DNA from: Sinomonas cellulolyticus | GTDB taxonomy: Bacteria > Actinomycetota > Actinomycetes > Actinomycetales > Micrococcaceae | Assembly (NCBI RefSeq): GCF_014656475.1 | Contig: NZ_BNCM01000007.1 | Coordinates: 124,001 to 188,000 of the forward strand | Direction: 5' to 3' | Length of the DNA: 64,000 nucleotides | In this document: positions 42,453 through 51,437 of the stretch, piece by piece | How the letters are laid out: each line of letters starts with the position of its first letter | How positions within the stretch are numbered: position 1 is the first letter of the stretch | Notes under the pieces: generated by a model | The model's input: the letters and a program-made list of their open reading frames with translations, nothing else | Database searches by the model: none | Told to the model about the DNA's origin: nothing | Position numbers and translations under genes: made by a program

Positions 42453-45233
42453 GTGGCCACCAAGGCTAGAACCGGCAAGAAGCTCGTGATCGTGGAGTCG
42501 CCGGCCAAGAGCAAGACGATCGCCCAGTATCTGGGCGACGGCTTCGAGGTCGACGCGTCCATGGGCCACATCCGCGACCTCCCGCAGCCCTCCGACCTGC
42601 CAGCCGAGCTGAAGAAGACCTCGGTGGGCAAGTTCGCCGTCGACATCGAGAACGGCTTCGAGCCGTATTACGTCGTATCACCGGACAAGAAGAAGAAGGT
42701 CGCCGAGCTCAAGGCCAAGCTCAAGGACGCCGATGAGCTCTACCTCGCCACCGACGGTGACCGCGAGGGCGAGGCCATCGCGTGGCACCTGCTCGAGGTG
42801 CTCAAGCCGAAGGTGCCGGTACACCGCCTGACCTTCCCCGAGATCACCAAGGAGGCCATCCAGCGCGCGATGGCCGAGCTGCGCGACGTCGACGACTCGC
42901 TTGTGGACGCCCAGGAGACCCGCCGCGTCCTCGACCGCCTGTACGGGTACGAGATCTCGCCCGTGCTGTGGCGCAAGGTGGCCGGCGGGCTCTCGGCCGG
43001 CCGAGTCCAGTCGGTTGCGACCCGACTGGTCGTCGAGCGCGAGCGTGAGCGGATGGCGTTCCGCACCGCGAGCTACTGGGATCTCGTGGCGACCCTCGCA
43101 CCGCTCGAGACGGCGGCGCACGACGGCGGCGCTGCCGCTCCCCAGCGCTTCCAGGCCCGTCTTGCGTCCGTGGACGGCAGGAAGATCGCCACCGGCCGCG
43201 ACTTCAACGACCGTGGCGAGCTCACCGCGAAGAACGCCGAGCTGCTCACGGAGGCCACGGCAACGGCCCTCGCCGAGGGACTCGACGGCGCCGCGTTCTC
43301 GGTCCGCTCCGTTGAGGAGAAGCCGTACACCCGCCGTCCGGCGGCCCCGTTCACCACGTCCACGCTCCAGCAGGAGGCGGCCCGCAAGCTGCGGTTCTCG
43401 GCGCGGGTGACCATGCAGGTGGCCCAGCGGCTGTACGAGAACGGCTACATCACCTACATGCGTACCGACTCGACGGCGCTCTCCGACCAGGCCGTGACGG
43501 CTGCCCGTCGTCAGGCGTCGGAGCTCTACGGGACGGAGTATGTGCCGTCGCGCCCGCGGGTGTACGCCTCCAAGGCGAAGAACGCGCAGGAAGCGCACGA
43601 GGCCATCCGGCCGGCGGGTGATGCGTTCCGCACGCCAGCCCAGGTCGCGAAGGAGCTCTCGGGCGACGAGTTCCGCCTCTACGAGCTCATCTGGAAGCGC
43701 ACGGTCGCATCCCAGATGGAGGACGCGAAGGGTTCCACCGCGACGGTCCGCCTGGGCGCGACGGCGGTCTCCGGCGAGGCCGCGGGGCGCGACGCCGAGT
43801 TCGCGGCCTCGGGCACGGTCATCACCTTCCGCGGCTTCCTCGCCGCGTACGAGGAGGGCCGCGACGAGGTCCGTGAGGACACCGAGGGCGCAGGAGGCGG
43901 AGCCGCGTCCGCGGAGGGCGGGCGGCTCCCGGTCCTGGCCAAGGGCCAGCCCCTCGACGCGCTCGAGATCGCCTCGAACGGCCACCAGACGTCCCCGCCG
44001 CCGCGATACACCGAGGCCTCGCTCGTCAAGACGCTCGAGGAGCGGGGCATCGGCCGCCCGTCCACCTACGCCGCGACGATCTCGACGATCATGGACCGCG
44101 GCTACGTCCGGACCCGCGGCACGGCGCTTGTGCCGAGCTGGATCGCGTTCTCCGTGGTGCGCCTGCTGGAGGAGCACTTCCACGACTACGTGGACTACGA
44201 CTTCACGGCAGAGATGGAGGAGGACCTCGACAAGATCGCGGCCGGCGAGCAGGCGGGCTCCGACTGGCTCAGCCACTTCTACTTCGGTGACGAGCACAGC
44301 CCGGGCCTGACCCGGATCGTCAACGGCCTCGGCGAGATCGACGCGCGGGAGGTCAACTCCGTGGAGATCGCCCCGGGCATCGTGCTCCGGGTGGGCAAGT
44401 ACGGCCCGTACCTGGAGAAGCCGCTGCCGGCGGATGCTCCTGAGGGCTCGGTCCCCGAGCGGGCCAACGTCCCCGAGGACCTCGCCCCCGACGAGCTGAC
44501 GGCCGAGAAGGCTCTCGAGCTGATGGAGAGTGCGGGCCCGGAGGAGCGCAGCCTGGGGAAGGACCCGCTCACCGGGCATGAGATCGTGGCCAAGAACGGC
44601 CGGTACGGTGCCTACGTCACCGAGGTGATCCCCGAGATGACGCCCGAGCAGCTCGCGGCCCAGCCGGTCGAGTACTACAAGAACGGCAAGCCCAAGCCCC
44701 CCAAGAAGCCGGCCAAGGTCAGGCCGCGCACGGCCTCGCTCTTCAAGTCGATGAGCCTCGACTCGGTCACGCTCGAGCAGGCACTGCAGCTGCTCACGCT
44801 CCCGCGCCGTCTGGGAGAGGATGCGGAGGGCAACGCGATCACCGTTCAGAACGGCCGGTTCGGCCCGTACCTGAAGAAGGGCACAGACTCCCGGTCGATC
44901 GGCAGCGAGGAGGAGATCTTCACGATCACCCTCGAGCAGGCCCTCGAGATCTACTCCCAGCCCAAGACCCGCGGCGGCAGAGCAGCCGCGGCGCCTCTGG
45001 CGGAGTTCGGCGACGATCCCACCTCCGGCAAGCCGATCGTGGTCAAGGAGGGCCGCTTCGGCCCGTACATCACTGACGGCGCCACGAACATCACGGTCCC
45101 GCGGGCTACGGCGGTCGAGGAGCTGACCCGCGAGCGGGCCATCGAGCTGCTCGCCGAGAAGCGCGCCAAGGGCCCGGTGAAGAAGCCTGCCCGGCGTGCC
45201 GCGTCCGGCCGGGCGAAGGCGGCCAGCCGGTGA
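42453..45233 (+). CDS. topA: DNA topoisomerase I
   Basis: A type IA topoisomerase of 926 residues that relaxes negative supercoils. It begins KLVIVESPAKSKTI (Toprim) with ATDGDREGEAIAW. The catalytic Tyr335 lies in ITYMRTDST. Four C-terminal TopoI repeats (NGRYGAYV, NGRFGPYL, EGRFGPYI and similar) replace zinc fingers. The tail is Lys/Ala-rich (KKPARRAASG), as in other actinobacterial TopA, where it aids DNA binding. GTG start. The stop overlaps the next GTG. M. tuberculosis topA is Rv3646c in the same neighbourhood. Confidence 0.97.
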   Translation: MATKARTGKKLVIVESPAKSKTIAQYLGDGFEVDASMGHIRDLPQPSDLPAELKKTSVGKFAVDIENGFEPYYVVSPDKKKKVAELKAKLKDADELYLATDGDREGEAIAWHLLEVLKPKVPVHRLTFPEITKEAIQRAMAELRDVDDSLVDAQETRRVLDRLYGYEISPVLWRKVAGGLSAGRVQSVATRLVVERERERMAFRTASYWDLVATLAPLETAAHDGGAAAPQRFQARLASVDGRKIATGRDFNDRGELTAKNAELLTEATATALAEGLDGAAFSVRSVEEKPYTRRPAAPFTTSTLQQEAARKLRFSARVTMQVAQRLYENGYITYMRTDSTALSDQAVTAARRQASELYGTEYVPSRPRVYASKAKNAQEAHEAIRPAGDAFRTPAQVAKELSGDEFRLYELIWKRTVASQMEDAKGSTATVRLGATAVSGEAAGRDAEFAASGTVITFRGFLAAYEEGRDEVREDTEGAGGGAASAEGGRLPVLAKGQPLDALEIASNGHQTSPPPRYTEASLVKTLEERGIGRPSTYAATISTIMDRGYVRTRGTALVPSWIAFSVVRLLEEHFHDYVDYDFTAEMEEDLDKIAAGEQAGSDWLSHFYFGDEHSPGLTRIVNGLGEIDAREVNSVEIAPGIVLRVGKYGPYLEKPLPADAPEGSVPERANVPEDLAPDELTAEKALELMESAGPEERSLGKDPLTGHEIVAKNGRYGAYVTEVIPEMTPEQLAAQPVEYYKNGKPKPPKKPAKVRPRTASLFKSMSLDSVTLEQALQLLTLPRRLGEDAEGNAITVQNGRFGPYLKKGTDSRSIGSEEEIFTITLEQALEIYSQPKTRGGRAAAAPLAEFGDDPTSGKPIVVKEGRFGPYITDGATNITVPRATAVEELTRERAIELLAEKRAKGPVKKPARRAASGRAKAASR

Positions 45234-45745
45234 GCCGGCACGACGGCGAGCCGGTCGCCCCGGGCACGGACGCGGCGTCGTCCGCAGGGGTGCCGCCGCA
45301 CCTGGACCCCGCGCCGCTGACCGAGCTCGAGGAATCGCTCAGGACCGCCTCGTCCGGCAGCGAGGACGACGGGCAGCGCTCCGTGCTGCTGTTCCTGAAC
45401 AGCATCGTGTGCCTGCTCGTGCCGGAGCCGGTGCCGGGCGAAACGGAGTTCGTGGAGCCCCTCGTGCTCACGAACGCCGAGGGCGATCCCGTGGTGGCGG
45501 CATTCACGCACCGCCAGCGGATCCGGCCCGACTTCCTCGAGCACGCGCCCACGGTTGTCGAGACCCAGGGCGCAGTGCTGCTGCAGAACCTCGGCACCGA
45601 GCTGGGCCTCGTGCTCAACCCGGGCAGCGCCTACGGGTTCGAGCTGAGCCGAGAGCATGTGGCCGCGGTGCTGCGCGACTTCCGTCCGGCGGAGCCCGGC
45701 GACGACCTGACCGGGGACACCCCGGGGACATCCGCCGGGGAATAA
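45230..45745 (+). CDS. SseB-like small protein coupled to topA
   Basis: A 171-residue protein of uncertain function. The ordered part (about 30-155) has an alternating strand pattern RSVLLFLNSIVCLLVPEP ... EPLVLTNAEGDPVVAAFTHRQRI ... LLQNLGTELGLVLNPGS, which resembles SseB N-terminal domains (enhancer of serine-sensitivity family). Both ends are polar and disordered. The GTG start overlaps the topA stop, and the next gene begins 7 bp downstream, so it is part of one operon. Confidence 0.7.
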   Translation: MSRHDGEPVAPGTDAASSAGVPPHLDPAPLTELEESLRTASSGSEDDGQRSVLLFLNSIVCLLVPEPVPGETEFVEPLVLTNAEGDPVVAAFTHRQRIRPDFLEHAPTVVETQGAVLLQNLGTELGLVLNPGSAYGFELSREHVAAVLRDFRPAEPGDDLTGDTPGTSAGE

Positions 45746-45752
45746 TGGGCTC

Positions 45753-46772
45753 ATGCGGCTAGGCGTCCTCGACATCGGCTCGAACACCGTGCACCTGCTC
45801 CTGGTGGACGCCCACCCCGGTGCCCAGCCGGTCGCCTATGCCTCGCACAAGCGCCCACTGTCCCTCGTGAAGTACCTCGAGGAGGACGGCGGCATCAGCG
45901 AGCGGGGCCAGACGGAGCTTATCGGCTTCGTCCAGGAGGCCTGGGCATTCGCCGACCGCCACAGCGCCGAGGACGTGCTGGCCTTCTGCACGTCTGCCAT
46001 CCGCGAGGCGGCCAACGGCGAGGCCGTCCTGCACCGGGTCCAGGCCGAGGCGGGCGTGACCCTGCAGGAGCTCACGGGCGCCGAAGAGGCCGCAATGACC
46101 TTCTTCGCAGTGCGGCGCTGGTTCGGCTGGGGGGCCGGGATGATCTTGGACCTGGACATCGGCGGCGGCTCGTTCGAGCTCGCCATGGGCCATGATTCCC
46201 TGCCGGCCCATGCCGTCTCCGTGCCCCTGGGCGCCCAGAGGCTCACGCGGGACTGGCTCCCAGAGGACCCGCCGACCGCCAAGAGCATCAAGGACCTGCG
46301 CAAGTACATCCGCGACACGCTCAGGCCCGTGATGAAGGGCTTCGACAAGCTCGACCGGCCCAATCTGGTGGCCGGGACATCGAAGACGTTCCGCTCTCTC
46401 GCCCGCATCGCCGGCGCCGCGCCGTCCGGCGCCGGCCCCTACGTGCGCCGCGTGCTCCAGCGCACCGACCTCGGGCTGTGGGCGCAGCGGATGTCCGCGA
46501 TGGCGGCCTCGGACCGGGTGCACCTGCCGGGCGTCTCAGAAGCCCGGGCGCGCCAGCTCCTCGCGGGCGCCCTTGCGGCGGAGGCCGCGATGGAGCTCTT
46601 CGAGATCGAGGAGCTCGAGATCTGCCCGTGGGCGCTCCGGGAGGGACTCATCCTCCGGCGCCTCGACCAGCTAGTCTTCGACGGACCGCTCGGTCCGCCG
46701 GACCACATCGGACCCATCCAGAGCGAGCGGCTCCGTGCCGCTCGCCTCCATCCCTCGAGGGCACGCGTATGA
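45753..46772 (+). CDS. Ppx/GppA-family exopolyphosphatase
   Basis: A 339-residue ASKHA-fold phosphatase. N-terminal DIGSNTVHLLLVD and central LDIGGGSFELAMG are the phosphate-binding loops of the family. The length fits the short mycobacterial Ppx type (about 320-340) without the C-terminal HD domain, so either polyphosphate or (p)ppGpp is the substrate; both are known in the family. ATGA overlap with the next gene. AATAAT 6 nt before the ATG would also allow a leaderless transcript. Confidence 0.9.
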   Translation: MRLGVLDIGSNTVHLLLVDAHPGAQPVAYASHKRPLSLVKYLEEDGGISERGQTELIGFVQEAWAFADRHSAEDVLAFCTSAIREAANGEAVLHRVQAEAGVTLQELTGAEEAAMTFFAVRRWFGWGAGMILDLDIGGGSFELAMGHDSLPAHAVSVPLGAQRLTRDWLPEDPPTAKSIKDLRKYIRDTLRPVMKGFDKLDRPNLVAGTSKTFRSLARIAGAAPSGAGPYVRRVLQRTDLGLWAQRMSAMAASDRVHLPGVSEARARQLLAGALAAEAAMELFEIEELEICPWALREGLILRRLDQLVFDGPLGPPDHIGPIQSERLRAARLHPSRARV

Positions 46773-47596
46773 GCGACGACGACCAGCAGCCGATTCCCGT
46801 GGCGCTCTCGAGCGCATCCGTCTACCCGCTCAGCGTCCATGACGCCTTCGCGGTCGCCGCGGACCTCGGCTACGACGGCGTCGAGGTGATGGTCACCAAC
46901 AACTCGACGAGCCAGAAGCCGGACGAGCTCCGACACCTTGCCGAGCGCTACGACCAGCCGATCGTCTCCATCCATGCCCCGACGCTCCTGCTCACGCAGC
47001 AGGTCTGGGGCTCGCCGTGGAACAAGATCAGCCAGTCCTGCAGGATGGCGGTCGAGGTCGGCTGCGACACCGTTGTGGTGCATCCTCCGTTCCGGTGGCA
47101 GGGCAACTACGCCGAGACGTTTGCCCACGGGGTGCGCGATCTGGCGGGCGCGTACGGCGTGCGCATCGCGGTGGAGAACATGTATCCGTGGAGGGTCCGT
47201 GGCCGCGAAACCCTCGCCTACCTCCCGCACTGGGACCCGGTGGGCCAGGGGTATGCGGACGTCACGTGGGACTTCTCCCATGCCGCCACCGCGAGGGAGA
47301 ACAGCCTTGCGGCCATCCGTGCCCTCGGCAGCACGCTGCGCCATGTCCACCTCACGGACGGCTCGGGGCGATCGTTCCGCGACGAGCACCTGCTCCCGGG
47401 GCAGGGGACGCAGCAGGTTGCGGAGTGCCTCGCCCACCTTGCGGAGAGCGGGTTCGAGGGCGCGGTGGTCGCCGAGATCAGCACGCGCAAGGCGAAGGTC
47501 ACGGGCGAGAGGGAACGCATGCTGGCCGAGACCCTCGAGTTTGCGCGCACGCACCTCGGACAGCGGGCGGAGCTCGACGCAGGCGGTGGAATCTAG
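46769..47596 (+). CDS. Sugar phosphate isomerase/epimerase (xylose isomerase-like TIM barrel)
   Basis: A 275-residue AP-endonuclease-2/xylose-isomerase-like TIM barrel. Barrel strands are visible as GYDGVEVMV, PIVSIHAPTLLL, TVVVHPPF, IAVENMYPW, DVTWDFSHAA, LRHVHLTDG and AVVAEIS. Metal ligands should be Glu (VEVM), His, Glu (VEN), Asp (WDFSH), His, and Glu near the end. The substrate is unknown. It is the last gene of the topA-linked operon. Confidence 0.85.
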   Translation: MSDDDQQPIPVALSSASVYPLSVHDAFAVAADLGYDGVEVMVTNNSTSQKPDELRHLAERYDQPIVSIHAPTLLLTQQVWGSPWNKISQSCRMAVEVGCDTVVVHPPFRWQGNYAETFAHGVRDLAGAYGVRIAVENMYPWRVRGRETLAYLPHWDPVGQGYADVTWDFSHAATARENSLAAIRALGSTLRHVHLTDGSGRSFRDEHLLPGQGTQQVAECLAHLAESGFEGAVVAEISTRKAKVTGERERMLAETLEFARTHLGQRAELDAGGGI

Positions 47597-47735
47597 AGGC
47601 GCCGGCGCACGATCTAGAGGCGCAGGCCGCGGGATCTGAGAGGCGGGTCCGGGCGTACTCTCCCGCCGCCCGGGGCCCGAGCCCGGGCCCGCGTCCGAGC
47701 CGCCTGAGTGTGCCCACCTCGTAGACGGGTTCGGG

Positions 47736-47823
47736 GCTGGCCTCAAACGAGTCCGGTACTGGCCTCAGAGGAGTCCGGTGCTGGCCTCAAACGATTCCGG
47801 TACGGGCCTTAAATGAGTTCGGC
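47736..47823 (+). repeat. Four 22-bp tandem repeats
   Basis: Units at 47736-47757, 47758-47779, 47780-47801 and 47802-47823 follow the pattern RCTGGCCTCAAACGAGTCCGGT. Units 1 and 3 differ by one base, unit 2 by a GAGG change, and unit 4 is the most diverged. They abut directly, without spacers. The next bases (ACTGGCAGTTCGG) begin like a fifth unit and form a hairpin arm. Confidence 0.85.
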
Positions 47824-47872
47824 ACTGGCAGTTCGGGGAAGGTTAGGGGACCATACATCCGAACTGCCAGTG
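47823..47872. repeat. 14-bp inverted repeat with 22-nt loop
   Basis: CACTGGCAGTTCGG (47823-47836) and CCGAACTGCCAGTG (47859-47872) are perfect complements. The loop is 22 nt, the same length as one tandem unit. Confidence 0.8.
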
Positions 47873-47875
47873 CCT

Positions 47876-47906
47876 GGCGGTCAGTCTTGGGGGGAGACTG
47901 ACCGCC
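47876..47906. terminator. Hairpin after the inverted repeat, possible terminator
   Basis: GGCGGTCAGTCT/AGACTGACCGCC is a 12-bp perfect stem with a G-rich 7-nt loop. It lies 3 bp after the previous hairpin. No T-run follows. Confidence 0.5.
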
Positions 47907-48055
47907 CCATCACTCGCACCCTGTGAGGTAGTAATGACTCTACGGATCGACTTTGTGAGAACCCCGGTATCAGCATGGGAAAACGCTGGGAATGCCGGTC
48001 CCTCGGTGGGCGGTCCTGAGTGCGGCGCCGGTGCTCGGCTGGCAGGATGGAGTGC

Positions 48056-48904
48056 ATGAGCAAGCAGATCGCATTCCTCGGCACGGGCTCCATGAACGGG
48101 GCCATCATGGGCGGCCTCCTGGCAGCCGGCTTCCCGAAGACGGACATCGTGGCGACGGTCCGGCGCCGCGAGAGCGCCAGCGAGATCGCCTCGCGGTACG
48201 GCGTCGCGGTCATGGCGTGGGATGAGGAGGAAGACTCGAACGCGCAGGCGGCACGCGGGGCCGCGACCGTGGTCATCGGGGTCAAGCCCGTCGGCGTGGC
48301 CGCCGTGGCCCGTGAGATCGCCCCCGTGCTCTCACCCAGCACCGTGGTGGTCAGCGTCGCGGCGGCCGTCTCGATCGAGCAGCTCGAGCGCGAGCTTCCG
48401 GAGGGCCAGCCCGTGATCCGCACGATGCCCAACACTCCCGCACGGCTGGGCAAGGGCGTGGTGGCCCTCTCCGCCGGCACCCACGCCACCCGAGAGCACG
48501 TGGCCAAGGTCCAGAAGATGTTCTCCGGGCTCGGCCTCGTGGTCGAGGTGCCGGAGGCGCAGATCGCCGCGGCGAGCGCCATCAGCGGTTCCGGGCCCGC
48601 GTACGCGTTCTACCTCGCCGAGGCCATGGCGAAGGCCGGCGAGGCCCTCGGGCTGGACGCTGGCCTTGCCCTGCGCCTCGCGCGCGAGACGGTGGTCGGT
48701 GCGGGGTACATGCTCGACGAGCCCGGCGCCGATCCCGTCGCCCTGCGCAAGGCCGTCACGAGCCCCAAGGGCACCACCGAGCAGGCCATCCGCGTCTTCG
48801 ACGAGCGCGGCCTGCCGGCGATCATCGCCGACGGCGCCCGGGCGGCTCTCGCGCGTTCCGAGCAGATTACCCGCGAGCTCGATGCAGCCCGCGAGGGCGC
48901 CTGA
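48056..48904 (+). CDS. proC: Pyrroline-5-carboxylate reductase
   Basis: The last step of proline synthesis, reduction of P5C with NAD(P)H. The 282-residue protein has the Rossmann motif FLGTGSMNGAI, the VIRTMPNTPA loop, and the C-terminal signature AISGSGPAYAFYLAEAM with SPKGTTEQAI. The length is standard. ATG 48056 is supported by GGAG upstream; an in-frame start 12 codons earlier is less likely. It is a single-gene unit with a strong hairpin after the stop. Confidence 0.96.
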   Translation: MSKQIAFLGTGSMNGAIMGGLLAAGFPKTDIVATVRRRESASEIASRYGVAVMAWDEEEDSNAQAARGAATVVIGVKPVGVAAVAREIAPVLSPSTVVVSVAAAVSIEQLERELPEGQPVIRTMPNTPARLGKGVVALSAGTHATREHVAKVQKMFSGLGLVVEVPEAQIAAASAISGSGPAYAFYLAEAMAKAGEALGLDAGLALRLARETVVGAGYMLDEPGADPVALRKAVTSPKGTTEQAIRVFDERGLPAIIADGARAALARSEQITRELDAAREGA

Positions 48905-48929
48905 GGCGACTCGGGCCGACCGCGAGAAC

Positions 48930-48963
48930 CGCGCACGACGGCGACTGCTCGCCGTCGTGCGCG
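48930..48963 (+). terminator. Hairpin terminator downstream of proC
   Basis: CGCGCACGACGGCGA pairs with TCGCCGTCGTGCGCG (15 bp) around a CTGC loop, 26 bp after the proC stop. The arm contains the recurrent GCACGACGGCG word. Confidence 0.75.
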
Positions 48964-49004
48964 TGGACGCCGAGGCGCCTCCTCGCCGCAGGGCAGCGTG
49001 GAGG

Positions 49005-50510
49005 TCAGAGGAGGTCGTGCTCGACCGCGAAGAGCGTGGCGGCGGCCCGGGAGGACACGCCGATCTTCGTGTAGATGTGCCTCACGTGGTGGTCGGCGGT
49101 GTTCGGCGAGATCGCCAGCGACTCCGCGACGTCCTTCTTCGTGGCTCCGCGGCAGATGAGCCGCAGGACCTCGACCTCCCGCTCTGTGAGGCCGTTCGGC
49201 CAGGCCGGGTGCGAACGCCGGTCGCGCAGTCCCGCGGCGGCGAGGACGGCGTCGACCGCGTCGCGATCCAGCTTCTGCGGCGCCTGCAGGGTCAGGGCGT
49301 CCGCCGCCCGTGCGAGGGGAGCCGGCCGTCCTGCTGCCGCGACGAGGAGTTCGCGGAAGGCGTCCGCCGCGGCGAGCACGCGGGCCTCCCACGGCAGCTC
49401 GGGGCCGGCGGCACCGCGGTAGTACCCGGATCCGTCGAGCCGCTCGTGGTGCATCCCCGCAAGACGCGCGAGCGGGGCTACGGCGGGGGCCCGGGCGATG
49501 ATCCGCTCGCTGTAGTACGGGTGCAGCCGAAGTCGCTCGTCGTCGGCGGGCGAGCCCTCGAGGCTACCCGGAACGGCGACGCGCCCGAGGTCCTGGACGA
49601 GCCCTGCGCGGCGCAGCCGCTCGGCGTGGTCAGGGGCGGCGGAGGACGCGAGTGCCGCGACGTCCCGCGAGAAGCCCGCCCGGGCGGGCCACTTGAGGTC
49701 GGCGAAGTCGGCGAACACCTCGAGCACCTCGTCGACGCGCTGGGGAGGGATCTCCGCGACCGGGTGTGGCTCGAGGCCCAGGGCCTCGTCCCACGGCCTC
49801 TCGGTGCGGGCAGCGTCGAGCAGCCGGTCGAGTGAGTGCATGGCTGCCGCCGCCAGGGCAGGGTCGAGCGAGTGTCCTGCGCGGTCGCGAAGCGCCGCCC
49901 GCACGGCCTCCGCGCCGCGGAGCCTCGCGATCACCTCGATGTCCCGCGCGAGGAAGACGATGCGCGCCGGAAGGGGAATGGCCTCACCGGAGAGTCCGTC
50001 CGGGAAGCCGTGTCCGTCCCATGTCTCGAAGCTTGCGGCCAAAGATCGCCGGATCGTCTCGGGGAGTCCGAGCCGGGCCGCGAGCATCTCCGCCGCCTCG
50101 CAATGGGCACGCACACCGTCGCGCAGGCGCGCACGCCCGGCGGACAGGAACACCGCCGTCGTCCGGAGCCGCGTTGCTGCCGACTGTCCCGCTGCCAAGG
50201 CGGGCACCACGGCCTTCAGGAACTCCCCGGGCGCCCCTCCCAAGACCGGGGCGATGGCCGCACGGAGCGCGACGTCGTCGCCGCCGGCGAGCGCGGCCGC
50301 TTCGTGGGCGTCCGCTGTGCACCCGAGGAAACGCAGCAGCGCGGTGTAGTAGACCTCTCCGCGGCTGTCCTGCTCCACCCCGGCGACGTCCGCGAGCTCG
50401 AGCGCGGTGAGGCATGTCCGCAGGCCCTGCTCGAGTGGCTGGCCCATGCCGAGGTCCGTCGCGAGGGACATCGCGGCGATGAGTTCGGCCAGCCGCAGCG
50501 ATCCGGCCAT
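49005..50510 (-). CDS. HD-GYP-domain regulator with C-terminal LuxR HTH
   Basis: A 501-residue regulator. Two HD-type modules precede the DNA-binding domain. The first contains FETWDGHGFPDGLSG (HHE replaced by FET). The second contains HHERLDGSGYYRG, the intact GYP-type motif. The C-terminal LuxR/GerE HTH is LTEREVEVLRLICRGATKKDVAESLAISPNTADHHVRHIYTKIGV. Such fusions couple a signal, perhaps a cyclic dinucleotide or another nucleotide, to transcription. Whether the second HD site still hydrolyses is open. ATG 50510 is used. Divergent from an alpha/beta hydrolase gene, 126 bp away. Confidence 0.86.
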   Translation of the reverse strand: MAGSLRLAELIAAMSLATDLGMGQPLEQGLRTCLTALELADVAGVEQDSRGEVYYTALLRFLGCTADAHEAAALAGGDDVALRAAIAPVLGGAPGEFLKAVVPALAAGQSAATRLRTTAVFLSAGRARLRDGVRAHCEAAEMLAARLGLPETIRRSLAASFETWDGHGFPDGLSGEAIPLPARIVFLARDIEVIARLRGAEAVRAALRDRAGHSLDPALAAAAMHSLDRLLDAARTERPWDEALGLEPHPVAEIPPQRVDEVLEVFADFADLKWPARAGFSRDVAALASSAAPDHAERLRRAGLVQDLGRVAVPGSLEGSPADDERLRLHPYYSERIIARAPAVAPLARLAGMHHERLDGSGYYRGAAGPELPWEARVLAAADAFRELLVAAAGRPAPLARAADALTLQAPQKLDRDAVDAVLAAAGLRDRRSHPAWPNGLTEREVEVLRLICRGATKKDVAESLAISPNTADHHVRHIYTKIGVSSRAAATLFAVEHDLL

Positions 50511-50636
50511 GCGTCGATCATCGCGCTCCGCCGTGCCGGGCGTACAGGGCCGCATCGATGCCTGAAGTCGGTGCCCGAACACTGATGGCGCGAACGCGCG
50601 ATGCGCGGCCTGCGTCTGCGGGCGCACCATGGCCGC

Positions 50637-51437
50637 ATGGACACCACCCCAGCCACATACTGCGCCATCCTCCTTCCCGGAAGCGTCCTGCCCGCCGCCC
50701 CCGCTTATGCCGCGCTCATCGCCGCCCTGCATGCGCGGCTCGGCGACGAGGTCCACGCCGCGGCCAAGGACCTCGAGGTGTATGCAGGCCCCACTCCGCC
50801 TGTGGACTATTCGCTCGACACGGAGGTGGCCGGCGTTGCGCGCGCTGCCCGCGAGCTCGGATGGGACACGTTCCACCTCGTCGGCTACTCGGGCGGCGGC
50901 GCCTCGGCTCTCGCCTTCGCCGCGAAACACCCCGAGATGCTCGAATCGCTCGCGCTGCTCGAGCCCGCATGGGCCGGCAGCTGGGGGTGGAGCCCCGCAC
51001 ACCGCGCCCTGTGGGAGCGGTACCGCGAACTCGACGGGCTGCCGCCGGAGAAGTTCATGGCGCAATTCGTCCGGCTCGGCGTCCGCTCCGGCGTCACGGC
51101 GGGCCTGCCGGTGCCGGGCGGCGAGCAGCCGCCATGGATGGTGCTGCGTCCCGCCGGCATCCGCGCCTTCCTGACCACGTTCGCCACCTACGACCTCGAC
51201 CGCGACGCGCTCGCCCGCTTCGACAGGCCCGTCTACTTCGCGCTCGGTGCCCTCTCCAACCCCGACGACTATGGCGAGGTCGCCGAGAGGCTCTCGGGCG
51301 TGTTCCCGAGGTTCCGGCTCGAGGTGTTCCCCGGACGCCATCACTTCGACCCTCCGCACCGCGTCGAGCCCGACCGCGTCGCGGCATCACTGGCTGCCCT
51401 GTGGGCGTCATCGCACGACGGCGCGCACCTCAGATAG
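50637..51437 (+). CDS. Alpha/beta hydrolase
   Basis: A 266-residue alpha/beta hydrolase. The nucleophile elbow is GYSGGGAS (Ser in G-x-S-x-G), the acidic residue probably lies in FALGALSNPDDYG, and the catalytic His in FPGRHHFDPPH. The short cap region WGWSPAHRALWERYREL follows the elbow. The substrate is unknown. I use ATG 50637; a start 12 codons upstream is also in frame. It overlaps the convergent reductase gene by 8 bp. Confidence 0.87.
   Translation: MDTTPATYCAILLPGSVLPAAPAYAALIAALHARLGDEVHAAAKDLEVYAGPTPPVDYSLDTEVAGVARAARELGWDTFHLVGYSGGGASALAFAAKHPEMLESLALLEPAWAGSWGWSPAHRALWERYRELDGLPPEKFMAQFVRLGVRSGVTAGLPVPGGEQPPWMVLRPAGIRAFLTTFATYDLDRDALARFDRPVYFALGALSNPDDYGEVAERLSGVFPRFRLEVFPGRHHFDPPHRVEPDRVAASLAALWASSHDGAHLR

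Larger units (their letters stand above)
47597..48055. other. 459-bp intergenic region with repeats and hairpins
   Basis: No gene is evident. It holds four 22-bp tandem units (47736-47823), a 14-bp inverted repeat (47823-47872), a 12-bp stem hairpin (47876-47906), and an AT-richer stretch near 47920-47980 that may carry the proC promoter. Confidence 0.7.

Noticed and set aside
47736..47823. Possible CRISPR array
   Set aside because: Units abut with no spacers and no cas genes are present.
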